The translations under genes and the position numbers were made by a program. This document shows positions 1 to 12,652 of a stretch of 64,000 nt of DNA, in pieces. The notes beneath the pieces are model-generated. The model was not told where the DNA came from. It did no database searches and was given only the letters and a program-made list of their open reading frames with translations. This DNA comes from Citrus sinensis (taxonomy: Eukaryota; Streptophyta; Magnoliopsida; Sapindales; Rutaceae). Position 1 is the first letter of the stretch, and each line of letters starts with the position of its first letter. The stretch is from contig NC_068557.1 in the NCBI RefSeq assembly GCF_022201045.2, positions 3,100,001-3,164,000 on the forward strand, given 5' to 3'.

Positions 1-83
1 AAATTCTTCTCATATGTATCCGATGGTTAATTTGATTACTTTACGTTAGAGATGCTCCAACATAACTAATGACACGAAATTAT

Positions 84-206
84 AATAATTTTCTCTAAAA
101 TAATCTTAAAATATTATCATATTATTAATTTTTACATTGGTTCTAATAATTTTCTCTAATATAATCTTAAAATATTATCATATTATTAATTTTCACATCG
201 GTTCTA
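84..206. repeat. 61-bp tandem duplication
   Basis: Two adjacent copies of an AT-rich 61-bp unit, 84-144 and 145-206, differ at only a few positions. Each contains the word AATCTTAAAATATTATCATA. The copies probably arose by slippage or unequal exchange. No coding potential is visible. Confidence 0.8.
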
Positions 207-3200
207 AGGCAGCAGGCCCGAGGCTTACGGGGACTGGTCCGACTGGAGGAGGCCGAGGTGCCTGTGGATTTTGAAAAACTTTTCAAATCTTTTAAATGAA
301 ATATTAAAATGTAAGTATAAAAAGATTGATTTAACCCTTGCATGCTTTAAATATAAACTTTATATATAGGATGAAAATGTGATTCTATATCTTGTGAAGT
401 AAAGTCTAAATGGCCCCTGCACTCCTATGAAAAGCACCATTGAATCCCGTGAAAATAAACGCAGAAGATTTGCCAAAGATTATTTTTTGGGAGTCCATTA
501 GTGCTTATTTTAATGCACGAAATAATTGAAGAGTACCATAAAGTGATAAAACTGTCATTACTGCAGGAGCCTGAGGCCAAGGCTTATGCAAATTCAGGGC
601 AACATAAATTGGGAGCACCACCAGCTGCTACATGACCACTGGGAGCTGAATAAGAGAAGGAGTAGTGATAGGTATAGAGAAAAATGAGAGAAATTTACTT
701 TCTCTCTCTCTACCCACCTACTCTCCCTCTTCCCTTTTCTTCTTTATTTTTCTCATTTTTTTCTCATCTTTTTCTACACCAAGTATTTTCTTAAGATAAG
801 AAGAGACCATAGCTTTAATTCTCAATAATGGAAGGGTTAAATTTTGAGGGGACTTCGTAGTAGACATTACCCCTCAATAAAAGTATACAGCTGAGATAAA
901 ACAACAACATAAAAATAAAAATAAAGCATCATGTTAACAGAAGTTGCAGCTTGAATATATACTATAGTCAAATTTAATTTTTTGAAATGGAGCAAAAATC
1001 TTGTTGGGGTCTGAAGTTCAGTCTAATGCTTACGGCCACACACACAGAAGACTCAAGCTCTTCAACCTTAAGAATGAGACTAAGAAATGACTAATACTAA
1101 ACTAAGGAGTGGTTTAATTTACACAAAAGCAAAGAAAATTTTCTTCCTACTTTATATCATAAGGTATTAATATTTACTGTTTTTTTTTTGTATGAATCAA
1201 TGATTTAATATACATGTCCGTTTGTTAAGCTTGTATCATCTTTTCGGATTGCTTAATTGTCAATCATGAAATCAAATGTTGTGAATAATCTTTCCATACC
1301 ACACAAATTTTAGTACATGAGTAAGAACAAACACAATATCCTATGACGATGTTGTAAACTTCTTGTCAAGATTCTTGTATGGACAAATAATATTTTTTGT
1401 GATTTTCTGGTCATGAATTGTCATTTTAACCATCAGCATCTCTTGCGTGTCTTGAGACAAAACGTCAAAAGAAAATGAAATAAGACAAAATGTGGAATCC
1501 ACTCGAAGATTTTGAATCTAGAGGTAAAGAACGTCAAACAAAAATATAATTTTATTATTGAAAGAGATTATTAAAATGCACAAGAAACCTCCTCATTAAA
1601 TAAGTAAATACATTCCTCCATGTAAATCGAAATATGAAAAATAAATCACGCTTCGATAAAATATTAAATATTTCTCTAACAAGTAAAGAGGTAAAAATTA
1701 AAAAGCATTTTTAAATTTTTGTAATTTTATTTTGTCCAATATCACTTAGCTAGCGTATTTTACTGTAACTAAATGTTTAAATATAAATAATATGCTTGTT
1801 TATTAAAGGATCGCTATATCACTCATCCAATTTATTCGAATGAGGTGCCTTCACATATGCTTTAAATAAATTTATATAATAATTTATTTTTTAGTTTATG
1901 GAAAATTATCAACTACTTCATGACATGTCAGTTCGTCTGGGATGAAGAGAAAAATTTGGAGATATATACTTGCTGTTTCATTTTCTTTATAAATAAATGA
2001 AAAGTATTTTTTTTTAAATTATTTTTACATAACAATCCTTATCAGTGCCATTAAGAAAGAAAGATAAAGTCGTAAAAAATGATGGTTTAATATAGAAGTA
2101 GATATTATATGGGAGAAGTTCTACTTTTAGGTGGCCTCTCTGTGTTAAGATTGGTTGAAATAAGTAGTAACTATATAAGAATTAATAATTTAATAATTTA
2201 ATTTTAATCATAAATTAAGATACCTAGAATGTACATGTAGAATTTACAACTCAAATCAATATATAAAATGTACACATAGTACATGATTTTAAAAAATTCA
2301 TAATTAAGATCGCCATTGAATTTAAATTCTTCCCTCTTAAGTATTCATGTTTTTTTCTTAAGAATTTAAATCTATTTTAAGAAGTGTAGGAAAATGTAAA
2401 CCTTAGATAAATTAATTATCCTAGTTAATTAATTCATTAATTCTCAAATCACTGTTAACATATTGATATTCGTACAATATTGTTTATGATTCGCTATTCA
2501 TATGACAATATTCACGAGTTACTGTCCACAATTATTGTTCATCATAACTATTTATAATATTGTTCATTTTACTGTTTATTCAAATTAAATCTATCAAATA
2601 TGCTAGAAACAGTAAATTGCAGAAAGTAAAACATATAGAGGATTGTACGTTGTTCAAATCATAATGTTATACATAGGAGACCATGCCCAGACATTAATCA
2701 ATTCACAAGTAATGAAAAATTGCAACTTATTGGAATGTTACATAATTGCAAACTCCATTTTATTCTTGTTGTCACTCTGTTCAATTTAATTTAATCGACC
2801 TTATTTAATGAGCACCACTCATCTTCAATTATATTCACTAGTTCCTTGAGATCCTTTTAATAAAAACAAACAAATCCTTCAACCCAAAGAGACAAAAAAA
2901 AAAAAATCAAAAAATGTCTAATGAAGGACTTGATATGAAGAAGACTCAAAGATTAAAATTTCATAGGGATATGAAACATCATATGCAGGTAAGATAGACT
3001 TTCTTCTCTGCTATAAAATATGATATGTCTTCTTCAATCTTTAATGTGTGAAAAACTTCCGTTTATTTAGATGTAGTATTTCAATCATACCCCAGTAGAG
3101 GAGTAATAGGATATATTTTCTCAAGAGCCCAAAATTCTCTAAGTTCTTGATATATTTACCAATGTAGTATTCATTTTTATTTGGAATGCTTTGATATGAA

Positions 3201-4444
3201 ATCTTGTATACACTCCAATTTACTTCTTTATGCCTCCAAAAATATTCTTCAATATTCCACATAATCTAATCTAATAAATACTCAATACTAAATAAATGCC
3301 AAATATAAGGAATAATAAGTAACAATATTATTGATATGATGACAATAATAAAAACCCTAATATTTTATTTTCAAAATCCAAATAGGACAACTCTTTACGC
3401 AAAAAGTTACTAAAAATATAGTTAAATTACTTTTGTAATTTGTAGAGATGGCCAACTGGGCGGGCAGCACGTGATATAGTATGAATAGGGCATGTATTCG
3501 TACAACATGGCACAACATGAGTACGTTTTGATAGGACACCCGACAGGAAAGATGCATAAACGGTTTGCACTAGACTGAGAATTTTAGGTAAGTGAGCCTC
3601 AAAAGTACGACACAGTTAGAGATAAACTAAAATATGCATGTGAAAAGGCTTGCAATTAGCACACTTCATTGGTGGGCTAATGCACAATCCATGGGCCATC
3701 AACAGTATGCGGGTCAAAGTATATCAAAGTCAAATTTTTTAATGAAAAGTAAAAAAAAAATGTTATGACTTTACAAATGACTTAAAATTGAATCTTTTAA
3801 TATATTTTGTTAGTGTAGGTTTTTTTAAATTAATTTAAATCTTAGTTTCAAAAAAAAGTATTTTAATTATTTTATTTTTATAATTTTTTAAATAAATAAG
3901 TGATATCATGATTTTAATATATAAAATTATAAATATTATAATTTTATAAATGATAAATCCAAACTGTTTAGAACTGTAATATTTCATTTATGAAATCATC
4001 AATTAATTAAAGGAGATATGTTTCATTTCTAAATGAAATACTTTTCACGTTTACACACAAAAAAATAAATTATGAACGATTAAAAGTTGCATTTTCATTC
4101 AATGGAAATTTAGTGTAGTTTGCATTACTACAGTTAAACAATACATCCCAACTAGGTTGTTATAGTTGATATCTCATAGTTGTAATATCTTGTAATCGTC
4201 ATTTTAGGATTGTAATTTTAATTTTTAATTAATCATTACCATGGTCTACAAAATTAAATTTATGTATCATTGTATTATAATTAGTTATTGCAAAACTAGA
4301 TGATATAATTGTGTAATTGTGTTAATGATATGTTAATTATGATATTTTAATTTAAAACTTCCAAGCATTAATGTTATTATAGACTATCATTTATGATTCC
4401 ATGTAATTTCAAATTAATAATTTAATGTTAACCCTTAAGAAATA

Positions 4445-4527
4445 TTTTATTATTATTATTATCATCATCATCATCATCATCATCATCAACATCATCATCA
4501 TCATCATCATCATCACTACTACTACTT
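4445..4527 (+). repeat. ATT/ATC/ACT trinucleotide microsatellite
   Basis: A run of ATT triplets passes into a long run of ATC triplets and then ACT triplets. It produces a spurious open frame rich in isoleucine, not a gene. It directly abuts the MITE that begins at 4531. Confidence 0.9.
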
Positions 4528-4530
4528 TTA

Positions 4531-5405
4531 GGCCGTGTTTACTTGCTGGAGTGAGAGTGAAAAGTGTGGATTCCTCCCACTCTAGCGTTTACTTCCTCAA
4601 AATGGGAAGGGATTGGGAATCCCACTCCGTGGGCCCCACCCATTTTTGGAGTGGGGAGTGGGAGTGGGAATCCACTCCCACCTCTCCCTTTTTTACCCTT
4701 TTATTTTTAATTTAATTTAATATTTTATAATTAATAAAATAAAATAAATAATATTATATTTATTTGAATAATATTATTATATTTATTTGAATAATAATAT
4801 TATATTTAACTAAATAATAATTTGCATTGATTCTAAGTTAAAATTATTTTAAAATAATATTATTATATTAATAGAGAATTAATAAATATAATATTCTTAT
4901 ATTTATTTTAAAAATAATAGTACTATATTTATTTAATATTAATAATAATAAATAGTTTATTCTAAGAAAACATTAATTTTGTACTAAATAATATTATTTT
5001 ATTATTTTATATAATAATAAATTTAATATAATTATATTAAATAAAATAAAATAAGGTTTCATTTTATATTAAAATTAAAATTAATAATTTATTGTTCATA
5101 ATTAAGAATATTAATAATTATAATAAATTTACAAATATAATAAAATAAATATTATTCATTAAATATATTTTTTATTAGTTTTGTAATTAAAAACTATAAT
5201 TCTTTAAATAAAGATAAAATTATAATTTGAAATTATTTACTCGCAATCCAAGACAAAGTAAACACATAAATTAGATTCTGATCTCTATTCCATGCTTCCA
5301 TTCCAGTGTAAGTAAACAACCTAATCTCACTCCCACTCCACACTCCCAATCCTAGGATTCCCACTCCTCAAGATTCTCAATCCAATCTAAAAAGTAAACG
5401 ATACC
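4531..5405. mobile_element. PIF/Harbinger-like MITE, 875 bp
   Basis: The ends are GGCCGTGTTTAC on the left and GTAAACGATACC on the right, imperfect inverted repeats of the plant PIF/Harbinger style. Both sides are flanked by TTA (4528-4530 and 5406-5408), the 3-bp target typical of that superfamily. Inside each end lie further inverted blocks rich in GGGAGTGGGA / TCCCACTCC. The middle, about 4700-5260, is almost pure A+T with no open frame. No transposase is present, so the element is non-autonomous. Family assignment rests on the terminal motif and the 3-bp target and is moderately sure. Confidence 0.65.
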
Positions 5406-5408
5406 TTA

Positions 5409-5736
5409 TAGTGCATTGGCTTGAGCTAGACACACCTAATAAAAAGGAAAAAAAGTAATTGTCCTTTTTGTTGGGCATAGCGCACACACGGGGCATGTTG
5501 TGGGCCATGCTCGGCCTAGAAAAAATAGGCATGAGAAGACTCATTTACATAGTGGGTCGTGTCGTGCCAGCACAATGACCCAAGTGTGCCTCACTTTAAC
5601 ACGGCTCATTGGCCATCATTAATAATTACTCTATTCCGATAATATTAATTTAGTCTTTTAGTAATCATATTTGTATAAAAAAATAGTTATTCAGTTTTGA
5701 AACAAAGAAAAATTTATGACATCACAAAAACATACA
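5409..5736. other. Intergenic spacer between two MITEs
   Basis: No gene is seen. A GC-richer patch at 5460-5630 with GGGCATG/GGCC words may be remnant transposon sequence. Confidence 0.5.
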
Positions 5737-5745
5737 TAATTATTA

Positions 5746-6402
5746 GGGAAAAGGACACAGAGACCTCCAATGTTTGAATAAGGGACACAGAGACCCCCAA
5801 CGTTTGAAAATGGGACACAAAACTCCCTAATGTTTCAAAAAAGACACTAAGACCCCCATTTGTTAACAGAAATTATAATTTTAAAGTGCAATTACCATTA
5901 TACCCTTATAGCATATTAAAAAATAATTGTTCATTGTCCAATTTATTCCTATATTATTAATAAAATTACGAAGTACAATTAAGATTTTGTAATTATTGTT
6001 GTAACCAATTTTTTTTATTTTGTTGATTATATAAGTTTAAATGGAGAATTGTTATTTTTATTATATTAGTAATCAATTTAATTTATTTTTATTATTGAGC
6101 AATGGATTAAATTTATTTAGTTGAAGAGAAAAAATTGACAAAAATTAAATGGAAAAATTGGATAATGAAGTTATATTCGTAATTTTATTAATAATATAGG
6201 AATAAATTGGACAATGAACAATTATTTTTTAATATGCTATAAGGGTATAATGGTAATTGTACTTTAAAATTATAATTTCTGTTAACAAATAAGGGTCTGA
6301 GTATTTTTTTTGAAATATTATAAGATTTTGTGTCCCTTTTTTAAACGTTGGGAGTCTATGTGTCCCTTATTCAAAGATTAGGAGTCTCTGTGTTCTTTTC
6401 CC
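5746..6402. mobile_element. MULE-type foldback MITE with 9-bp target duplication
   Basis: The element starts GGGAAAAGGACACAGAGACC and ends with the inverted counterpart TCTTTTCCC. The inverted arms are about 230 bp each (roughly 5746-5975 and 6165-6402) around a short AT-rich centre. The 9-bp duplication TAATTATTA is perfect at 5737-5745 and 6403-6411, the hallmark of Mutator-like insertions. The left arm has three sub-repeats of a GGGACACAGAGACC-type unit. No transposase frame is present. A transcript of the whole would fold into a long hairpin. Confidence 0.88.
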
Positions 6403-6411
6403 TAATTATTA

Positions 6412-7712
6412 TTACTAGGTTTCTCATTTTTTTTTTAAAGGTCGGTCAAGGCCGGCCACCAAATTTCATGCTTAATGTGAAACACAGTGAAAGGCCAGGG
6501 CACGGCACTATTGCTAAACTGCTGATGCGGATGGCAGTAGCGTCACATCATGTGCTGTCAATATGAAATCAATTGCATCCACTATATATCAACTTCAAAA
6601 GTTTTATTTAAAAACATTGATATTTGTATTACAATGAAAAATGTTATTGATTTTTATTTAGTCCTGCCCATATACAAGAGAAATGTCTATCTTTATTGAC
6701 CTTATGTAATTATATAATTAGGAGGGATATGAGTCCTAATACGTGCTACGACTAGAACTTGGCTCTCTAAATCATAATTAGGCTACAACATAAAAAAATC
6801 ATTAGTGTATTAATTGACAACTATTGTGAAACAAAATCATTAGCTTTTAATTAGCTCTAACTGCCATATATAAGTGAGCAAGTCATCGACAAATATTTGC
6901 TATATGTATATCTAAAATTATATCTATTTGTACAGCTAATTTGTAACCATTAGATTGAAGACATTTCAACAATCAAGATTTTAGAAAATTATAGCATAAA
7001 GGTTTAATAACAATAGCAATTATCATACTTTCTTTTTCCCCATCAATTTCCTTGTAAAATATGATTTCTCTTTTCTGAGTCTACTCAATAAATTTTTTTT
7101 TTCCCATTCTTCTTTTCTCATGATCTCATCACTAAGCCTCTAAATTTATCCATTGAATATATCATTAAAAAATCCACAAACAAGAATGGCTTGCTTAGTC
7201 ATGGATGCTATTGCACACCAAGAACATATCCATCATCAAATCATTGAAGAATAGATATTTGATTTCTTGAGGTTTAGTTGGTATTCTTACATAATGTTTA
7301 TTATAAGTTGCTGATGGCTTATCGATTCAATGATTTTCTTCAATATTGAACAAAGAAACCAAGAGGGAGAAAGAGTAAGTATTTTTCTTAAATTGAGTAA
7401 ATCCCTTCTGTTTCTTCTTTGTTTGTTGTTTGGTCATCACCATTTGCACTGACGATGTTAAGAGTAATTTTGATTATGGTGAGGAAAAACACAATTAACG
7501 AAGAGCAAAAAAAACAAAAATGAAAAATTTTTATATATATAAGTGTTTACAAACATACCTTAATTTTAAAAAGGCGATAGTGTAAAAATTTTAGAAGATG
7601 TATAGACCATAAATATAGTTTTAATGGGTTGGTGTATTTGAGTGAATCATTCTACAAGAGTTGTAGATTTTTTGAAGATAACTTTTTCTCAAATGTACAA
7701 ATAAATATGTTA
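6412..7712. other. AT-rich intergenic region
   Basis: No gene is recognised. A GC-richer patch at 6430-6560 gives a short open frame without family motif. The rest is low-complexity A+T. Confidence 0.5.
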
Positions 7713-8191
7713 GGGAAAAAGAGTGAAACCTTCTATTATTTGACTAAACTAATTAAAACCCACCTAATATTTTAAAACACATCTAAATCTCCCTGAATGT
7801 TAATTTTTTTTGTTGATTTACTATTTTACTTAGGTAGTTGTTTATTATTGAGAGTATGAATACCTTTAATAATTTAATTAATTGAATAATTCTTTATCAT
7901 AAATGATGGAAAATCTAAATTTAAAATTATGAGAAAAAACAAGGGAATTGTCATAATATTTAAACTAATTCTGAAAACTCCCTTACTTTTTTTTATAATT
8001 TTGAATTAATTAGGATTAAAAATTTATTCAATTAATTAAATAATTGAGGTACTCATATTCCCAACATCAAACAATCTTTAAGTGTAAACAAAAAATATAT
8101 ATTGACACTTAGGGAAGTCTAAATGTATTTTAAAATATTAACGGATTATAATTAATTTAGCCAAATAACAAGAATATATTGCATTTTTCCC
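7713..8191. mobile_element. MULE-like foldback MITE, older copy
   Basis: The inverted arms (about 100 bp) begin GGGAAAAAGAG on the left and end GCATTTTTCCC on the right. They share a block with the core TAATATTTTAAAACACAT, varied in the other arm, and a CTCCCTGAATGTTAA-like block. The arms have diverged more than in the neighbouring MITEs. A possible target duplication ATAAATATG/ATAAATGTG has one mismatch and a 3-nt offset on the left, so the exact left end is uncertain. No coding capacity. Confidence 0.6.
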
Positions 8192-8519
8192 ATAAATGTG
8201 TCAAAAGGGAGACCCCGTGTATGGTTCGTTAGACCACTCGTGGATTAAGAAAAGATGATTCTATCATTATGATTCTGGTCGGAAAAAAAAAAAAAACCAA
8301 AATTTCCACGTGCATTAATTGCTCCTTTAGTTCTGGTTGATTTCGGACTCATTGACGATGGCTTTGTTCATACTAGTTGACTTGAACAGAAGTAGAGAAG
8401 CACACAATAAGAAATAATAAAAACGAGTATAACATTTTATGATCAATAAGTAAAAGAATCATGTACTGTGCATTTAATTAAATATTATTTCTAATCTAAT
8501 TGCAATATTAAAAAATTAT

Positions 8520-8936
8520 GGGAAATTATCATTTGTATACCCTTAGTTTACTCCATTATCAAAAATACTACAACACTTTGAAGGTGTATCAATCGTCCAC
8601 CCTAAGTTGACAAAATGTATCAGCTGACCACTAAACCGTTAGTTGCCGTTTAAGTATGATGACGTCATAAGGGTAATTTGGTCTTTTCATATGATACAAG
8701 TGATAATTTAAGGGTATACAAGTGATAAAAAGAGAATTTAAGGGTATACAAGTGATAATTTTCAAGGGTAAAATCGTCAATTCACTGTAACTCCGTTAAC
8801 TTTCAAACGGAAACTAACGGTTTGATGGTCGGCTGATACATTTTGTCAACTAAGGGTGGACGATTGATACACCCTCAAAGTGTTGTAGTATTTTTAATAA
8901 CAGAGCAAATATAGGGTATATGAATGATAATTTCCC
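8520..8936. mobile_element. MULE-type foldback MITE, 417 bp
   Basis: The ends are GGGAAATTATCATTTGTATA and the inverted TGAATGATAATTTCCC. The arms are about 130 bp. The 9-bp duplication AAAAATTAT is perfect at 8511-8519 and 8937-8945. The centre carries direct repeats of a word close to AATTTAAGGGTATACAAGTG. No open frame of note. It is a different family from the element at 5746-6402, judged from the arm sequence. Confidence 0.88.
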
Positions 8937-8945
8937 AAAAATTAT

Positions 8946-11426
8946 ATATAAATTTTTGCTTAGTGTTGAATCTAAATCACTATCATATTATTATTTTTTG
9001 AATGCTCTTATTGGATACTTTGATTTGGGTAAGGAGCAAAACGAAATCTCAAAGGGATTCCAATCTTTCCTTAAATCACGAGTACAATATAAGGTCTTAG
9101 GCTAATTTCAGTTGTCTGCTATAAATAGACTCTTGTACTTGTTAAAATTAAAAAATTGAATCAAGAAATCCTTTGATATTTAGTTTAAAATTAATTTTAG
9201 ATTACCTTCCGTGAATTGATTATTTTCAAAAGGTGATTCTCTCTCCACCCCAAAATTTTCAGAAAAATAATTACAAAATTGCACATTATTTTTAAAAAAT
9301 TTCAAATAAAAAAAGAAATTTGGAGAAGTAATTAATTAAATCTATCTTACTTTATTTTTTTGTGACTTAGATATTTTTATTGTACTTGATTACAAAGATT
9401 GCTTTGGCATAAGTTTAAATTGATTATTTTACTCTTATAAGGTAAAACTACCAAGAATTTAATTTAACTTCAATATTTTTATAATTTTATACTAAATTCA
9501 TTGATTCTAATACTACTTTATTAGTATGATTATTAAATTTTAATTAATTTAACACTGTTTTTATTGCACAGTACTCATGTAAATTATTAGGCCATCAAAT
9601 TATGTCATTTACATGTAATGGTAGTGAAAATAATAACTATATATCATTTAAAAATATTAGATTCACATAATTAACTACGTAAATTATTAGATACAATAAC
9701 TCGTGTTTATTGGGGCAATTTGATTGTTTTATATCATAATAATAAATTAGTAAAATAAAACTTATATTAAAACTTATGATCAAAGACGGTAAAAAAAACT
9801 AAGATAAAAATTAATAGAAGGATTTAATTGATTAACTATACAAAAATTTTATTAATTCATATCTTTTAAAAATATTGTGAATTGTTATAATTATTTTTTA
9901 GAAGTAGAGTGGATTTATAAAAATAGTAAAGTGAAAATATCCCCACCCCACCCATATTCAACTCATTCCTTTTATTTTTAAAAACATCAATTTATTCTTC
10001 TTTTTTTTGTTAAGAAGAAAAAAATAATCAATTTATCCTTATTTTTCTTGATATTTTGAATAAAAATAAAGATAATTTAAAATTTTTAAAAATATGGAGA
10101 TAATTTAAATCCATTCATAATCTAAAATTTATCCCTTATAGTTTATGCCTCCAGCACTCCAGAAAGTTCACGTGAACCCCTTTTTGGGTATCCTACACAG
10201 GAATATCCTGTCATAAACGATCTCTAGCCATTATGCCTTCTTTTTTTTTCCCTTCTCCCGCATTATGTATCCATTTTATTAAGCTTGACTTTGATGTATG
10301 GTGTATCAATATTCAGCTGATCGAACTCATTAATGATCTTTTTAATGATACACAGCAACTATGCTTCTAATTATAAAAATCTGCATTTATTCAAATAAAA
10401 TCTCGAGTAGTTGTATAAGTGTTTATTTGAGTGGTGATTAATCTATGTATACACTTGTTATGGATTTATAGCTGTAAAATACTTTCTCAAACTGAAAAGA
10501 TTAGGATTGACCATCAAAACGACCTTTTTATTTATAATTTTCTGTAAATTTATGCGCCAATTTTTTTATTTTTTAAAACAAATATCTAGCATATCCATCT
10601 ACCATAATTTCCACGAATTTTTGTGGGGTACTGGATATTAGTGCTGTAAATTCCCATAATAAGCCAATCCATTATGAACAAAAGTTTTAGTGGTGACCCC
10701 CAAAGTTCTGAAAAAGAGAGGCACTTGCTGAGAGTGTGTGAGAGAACTAAGATGGTACCACATCAACAACTCTTCCCTCTTAATAAATAAAAATCCATTA
10801 ATTCTCATCCATTTGTTTATTTCATTGTTAAAATTCTTTTTTCAGTGTATTAAATTATTTGATATCTAAAAATTAAATTGGACTCGATTAATCTAGATTC
10901 AAGTCAGATAGGACCACTTGGGCGTAAAGTTCTCCCAACAAATATTTAACGCAGTTGTATTCTCAAGTCTCGAACCGAATACTTTAGTTAAGATAGAACA
11001 ATCGCATATCAACTGATTTGGGCGTTTTTTCATATTAAAATATACCAGCTGCATTATTTAACTAATCACATATATTAAAATATAGGCGTAATGCAATAGT
11101 CTTTAAGCATTAGCACTACTCAAAATCCATATTTTACTTCTTAATTTATTTTAAGGTGTCTAATTGAGTAATTTTTAAATAGTTTTATTTGATTTATCGT
11201 TCGTGTTTGAATTTTAGTGAAATAACTTAGGTAAGAATTATAAATTGATTTGAACCTTACTCTTATGTCTAACTTTTATAGGATAAATAAAAAAAATCTA
11301 CTTCTATTTTTTAAAATAATTAAAATATATTATCAAATGTTCTGAACTCTCACTTTTGATAACCTTGTGCTTCATATTATTGATAGCGTGTAGTTTAAAA
11401 AAAATAGAGATTACAAATTTCACTTA
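8946..11426. other. AT-rich intergenic region
   Basis: No gene, RNA gene or clear transposon end was recognised in this 2.5-kb stretch. It is low-complexity A+T with many poly(A)/poly(T) runs. Confidence 0.5.
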
Positions 11427-11431
11427 CTAAA

Positions 11432-11927
11432 TGTTAGTAAATTGGTGGGTGAAGCAGACACGCAGTTAAAATGAAATTGTAAGAAAATAAAAAACAAGCA
11501 CAATAGAGGACACCATAAATTATGTGGTTCGGCTTTTAGCCTACATTCACATGCGAAAATAAAAGGAAATATTTTACTAGTGAAAATGAGTTACAAGTAC
11601 TGTAGTATTATAGCTCATTTCCCAAAATTTCAATACACTCAAACTCTCAGAACACTAATCACTCAAGAGTTTATTAAACTCTTAATACTCTCAACTCTAA
11701 AAGAAGACAATGCTTCTCTCTTAATGGAATTGGATTTACTCATTCTCTTCGTTTCTATTTATAGAGAAAGATTTGACACTATTCATCAATTATATATTAT
11801 TATTTTTCTTCTTTTTCTTCTTTCTCTTGTCAAAACCGTGTGCTTCTTTTTCTTTCAAACTTGCTGCAAAATTCTTCTTCTTCTTTGAACAAAATTGTTA
11901 CCATCTAGATGGCCACTTTATTTGACA
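11432..11927 (-). mobile_element. Solo LTR, 496 bp
   Basis: On the minus strand the unit begins TGTCAAATAAAG and ends CACTAACA, and it is flanked by the perfect 5-bp repeat CTAAA (11427-11431 and 11928-11932). A TATA box TATAAATA lies on the minus strand at 11756-11763. Downstream of it is a GAACCACATAATTT stretch of the kind common in plant LTR leader regions. No internal retrotransposon domain adjoins it, so it is most simply the product of LTR-LTR recombination. The open frame at 11580-11888 is inside it and is not a gene. Confidence 0.75.
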
Positions 11928-12169
11928 CTAAACACCAAAAATTGCTCCCTCATATTACTCTAATAATTGTGGGCACAAACAACATTCATGGCAAGCCAAA
12001 TTACTTCTAGGGACCGATGAGAACGTATGCTTGAGATTTAATAATTTTTATAATCATATCTACGGACCACCAATCATCCATTTAAATTTTATCCAAAAGA
12101 AGATTTCGATGGCCCTGATCTTTTTCAAAACCCCTTAGTCTCATTGCTATGTAGCCTAAGGTATGAAAT

Positions 12170-12178
12170 ACGTGTCAC
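12170..12178 (+). promoter_or_regulatory. ACGTGTC (ABRE/G-box-like) element upstream of the lipase
   Basis: An ACGTGTCA word lies about 480 bp before the lipase start codon. ACGTG-core motifs bind bZIP factors in stress and hormone responses; whether this one functions is inference only. Confidence 0.25.
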
Positions 12179-12274
12179 ATTAGCTATACCTCAATATCTA
12201 CGTCAACTGAGCCCAGATGCAAACTGATAAGACAACTCATTGATTGTAGCTCGGTCCTGGTCCTGCGTTATATG

Positions 12275-12281
12275 TATATAA
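12275..12281 (+). promoter_or_regulatory. Candidate TATA box of the lipase gene
   Basis: TATATAA lies about 370 bp upstream of the start codon. It would give a leader of about 340 nt that includes the CT-rich tract at 12491-12520. No start-site data are available, so this is tentative. Confidence 0.3.
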
Positions 12282-12490
12282 TGTAGTATCTCGTACATCC
12301 ATTTCACATGCAGTATTTTCTGATCCTTTTCTTTCACTGATACACAAAACAACACAGCTCAACGCCTCAAACACTATTAACCAGGCATTGGTATGACTCA
12401 GTGGATGTAGCCAAAAGCTTCTTTAAGCCTCATTCGGGAAACGAGAACTTGTACATACATATCACATGCATTGACTTGGATCTTCCTTGA

Positions 12491-12520
12491 TCTCTCTCTC
12501 TCTCTCTCTCCCTCCCGCGC
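12491..12520 (+). repeat. CT-rich microsatellite in the lipase 5' leader
   Basis: A TCTC repeat followed by CCCTCCC, of the kind common in plant 5' leaders. It lies 130-160 bp before the lipase start codon. Confidence 0.7.
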
Positions 12521-12652
12521 AATCCTCACCCCCACAATTTACTTAATTTTGTATTATCTCCTTCTTGTGAAAATTCATAACTCACCCCTCTCTCAAAAAC
12601 CAGCAAGAAATCAAAAGAAAATTAAAACTCACCCGTTAGAAAGAACCCATCA

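Larger units (their letters stand above)
1..4527. other. AT-rich intergenic region without recognisable gene
   Basis: I see no gene here. Short open frames (for example 3041-3262 and 3357-3557 on the minus strand) have AT-driven composition and no family motif. The stretch holds a 61-bp tandem duplication near its left end and an ATT/ATC microsatellite at its right end. A locally GC-richer patch at about 3440-3720 resembles the patches at about 5460-5630 and 6430-6560 in style (GGGCAT/GGCC words) and may be old transposon debris, but I could not define ends. Confidence 0.6.

Noticed and set aside
4425..4715. Open frame of 96 codons with a long isoleucine run
   Set aside because: It is a translation of the ATT/ATC microsatellite running into a MITE end; no protein family.
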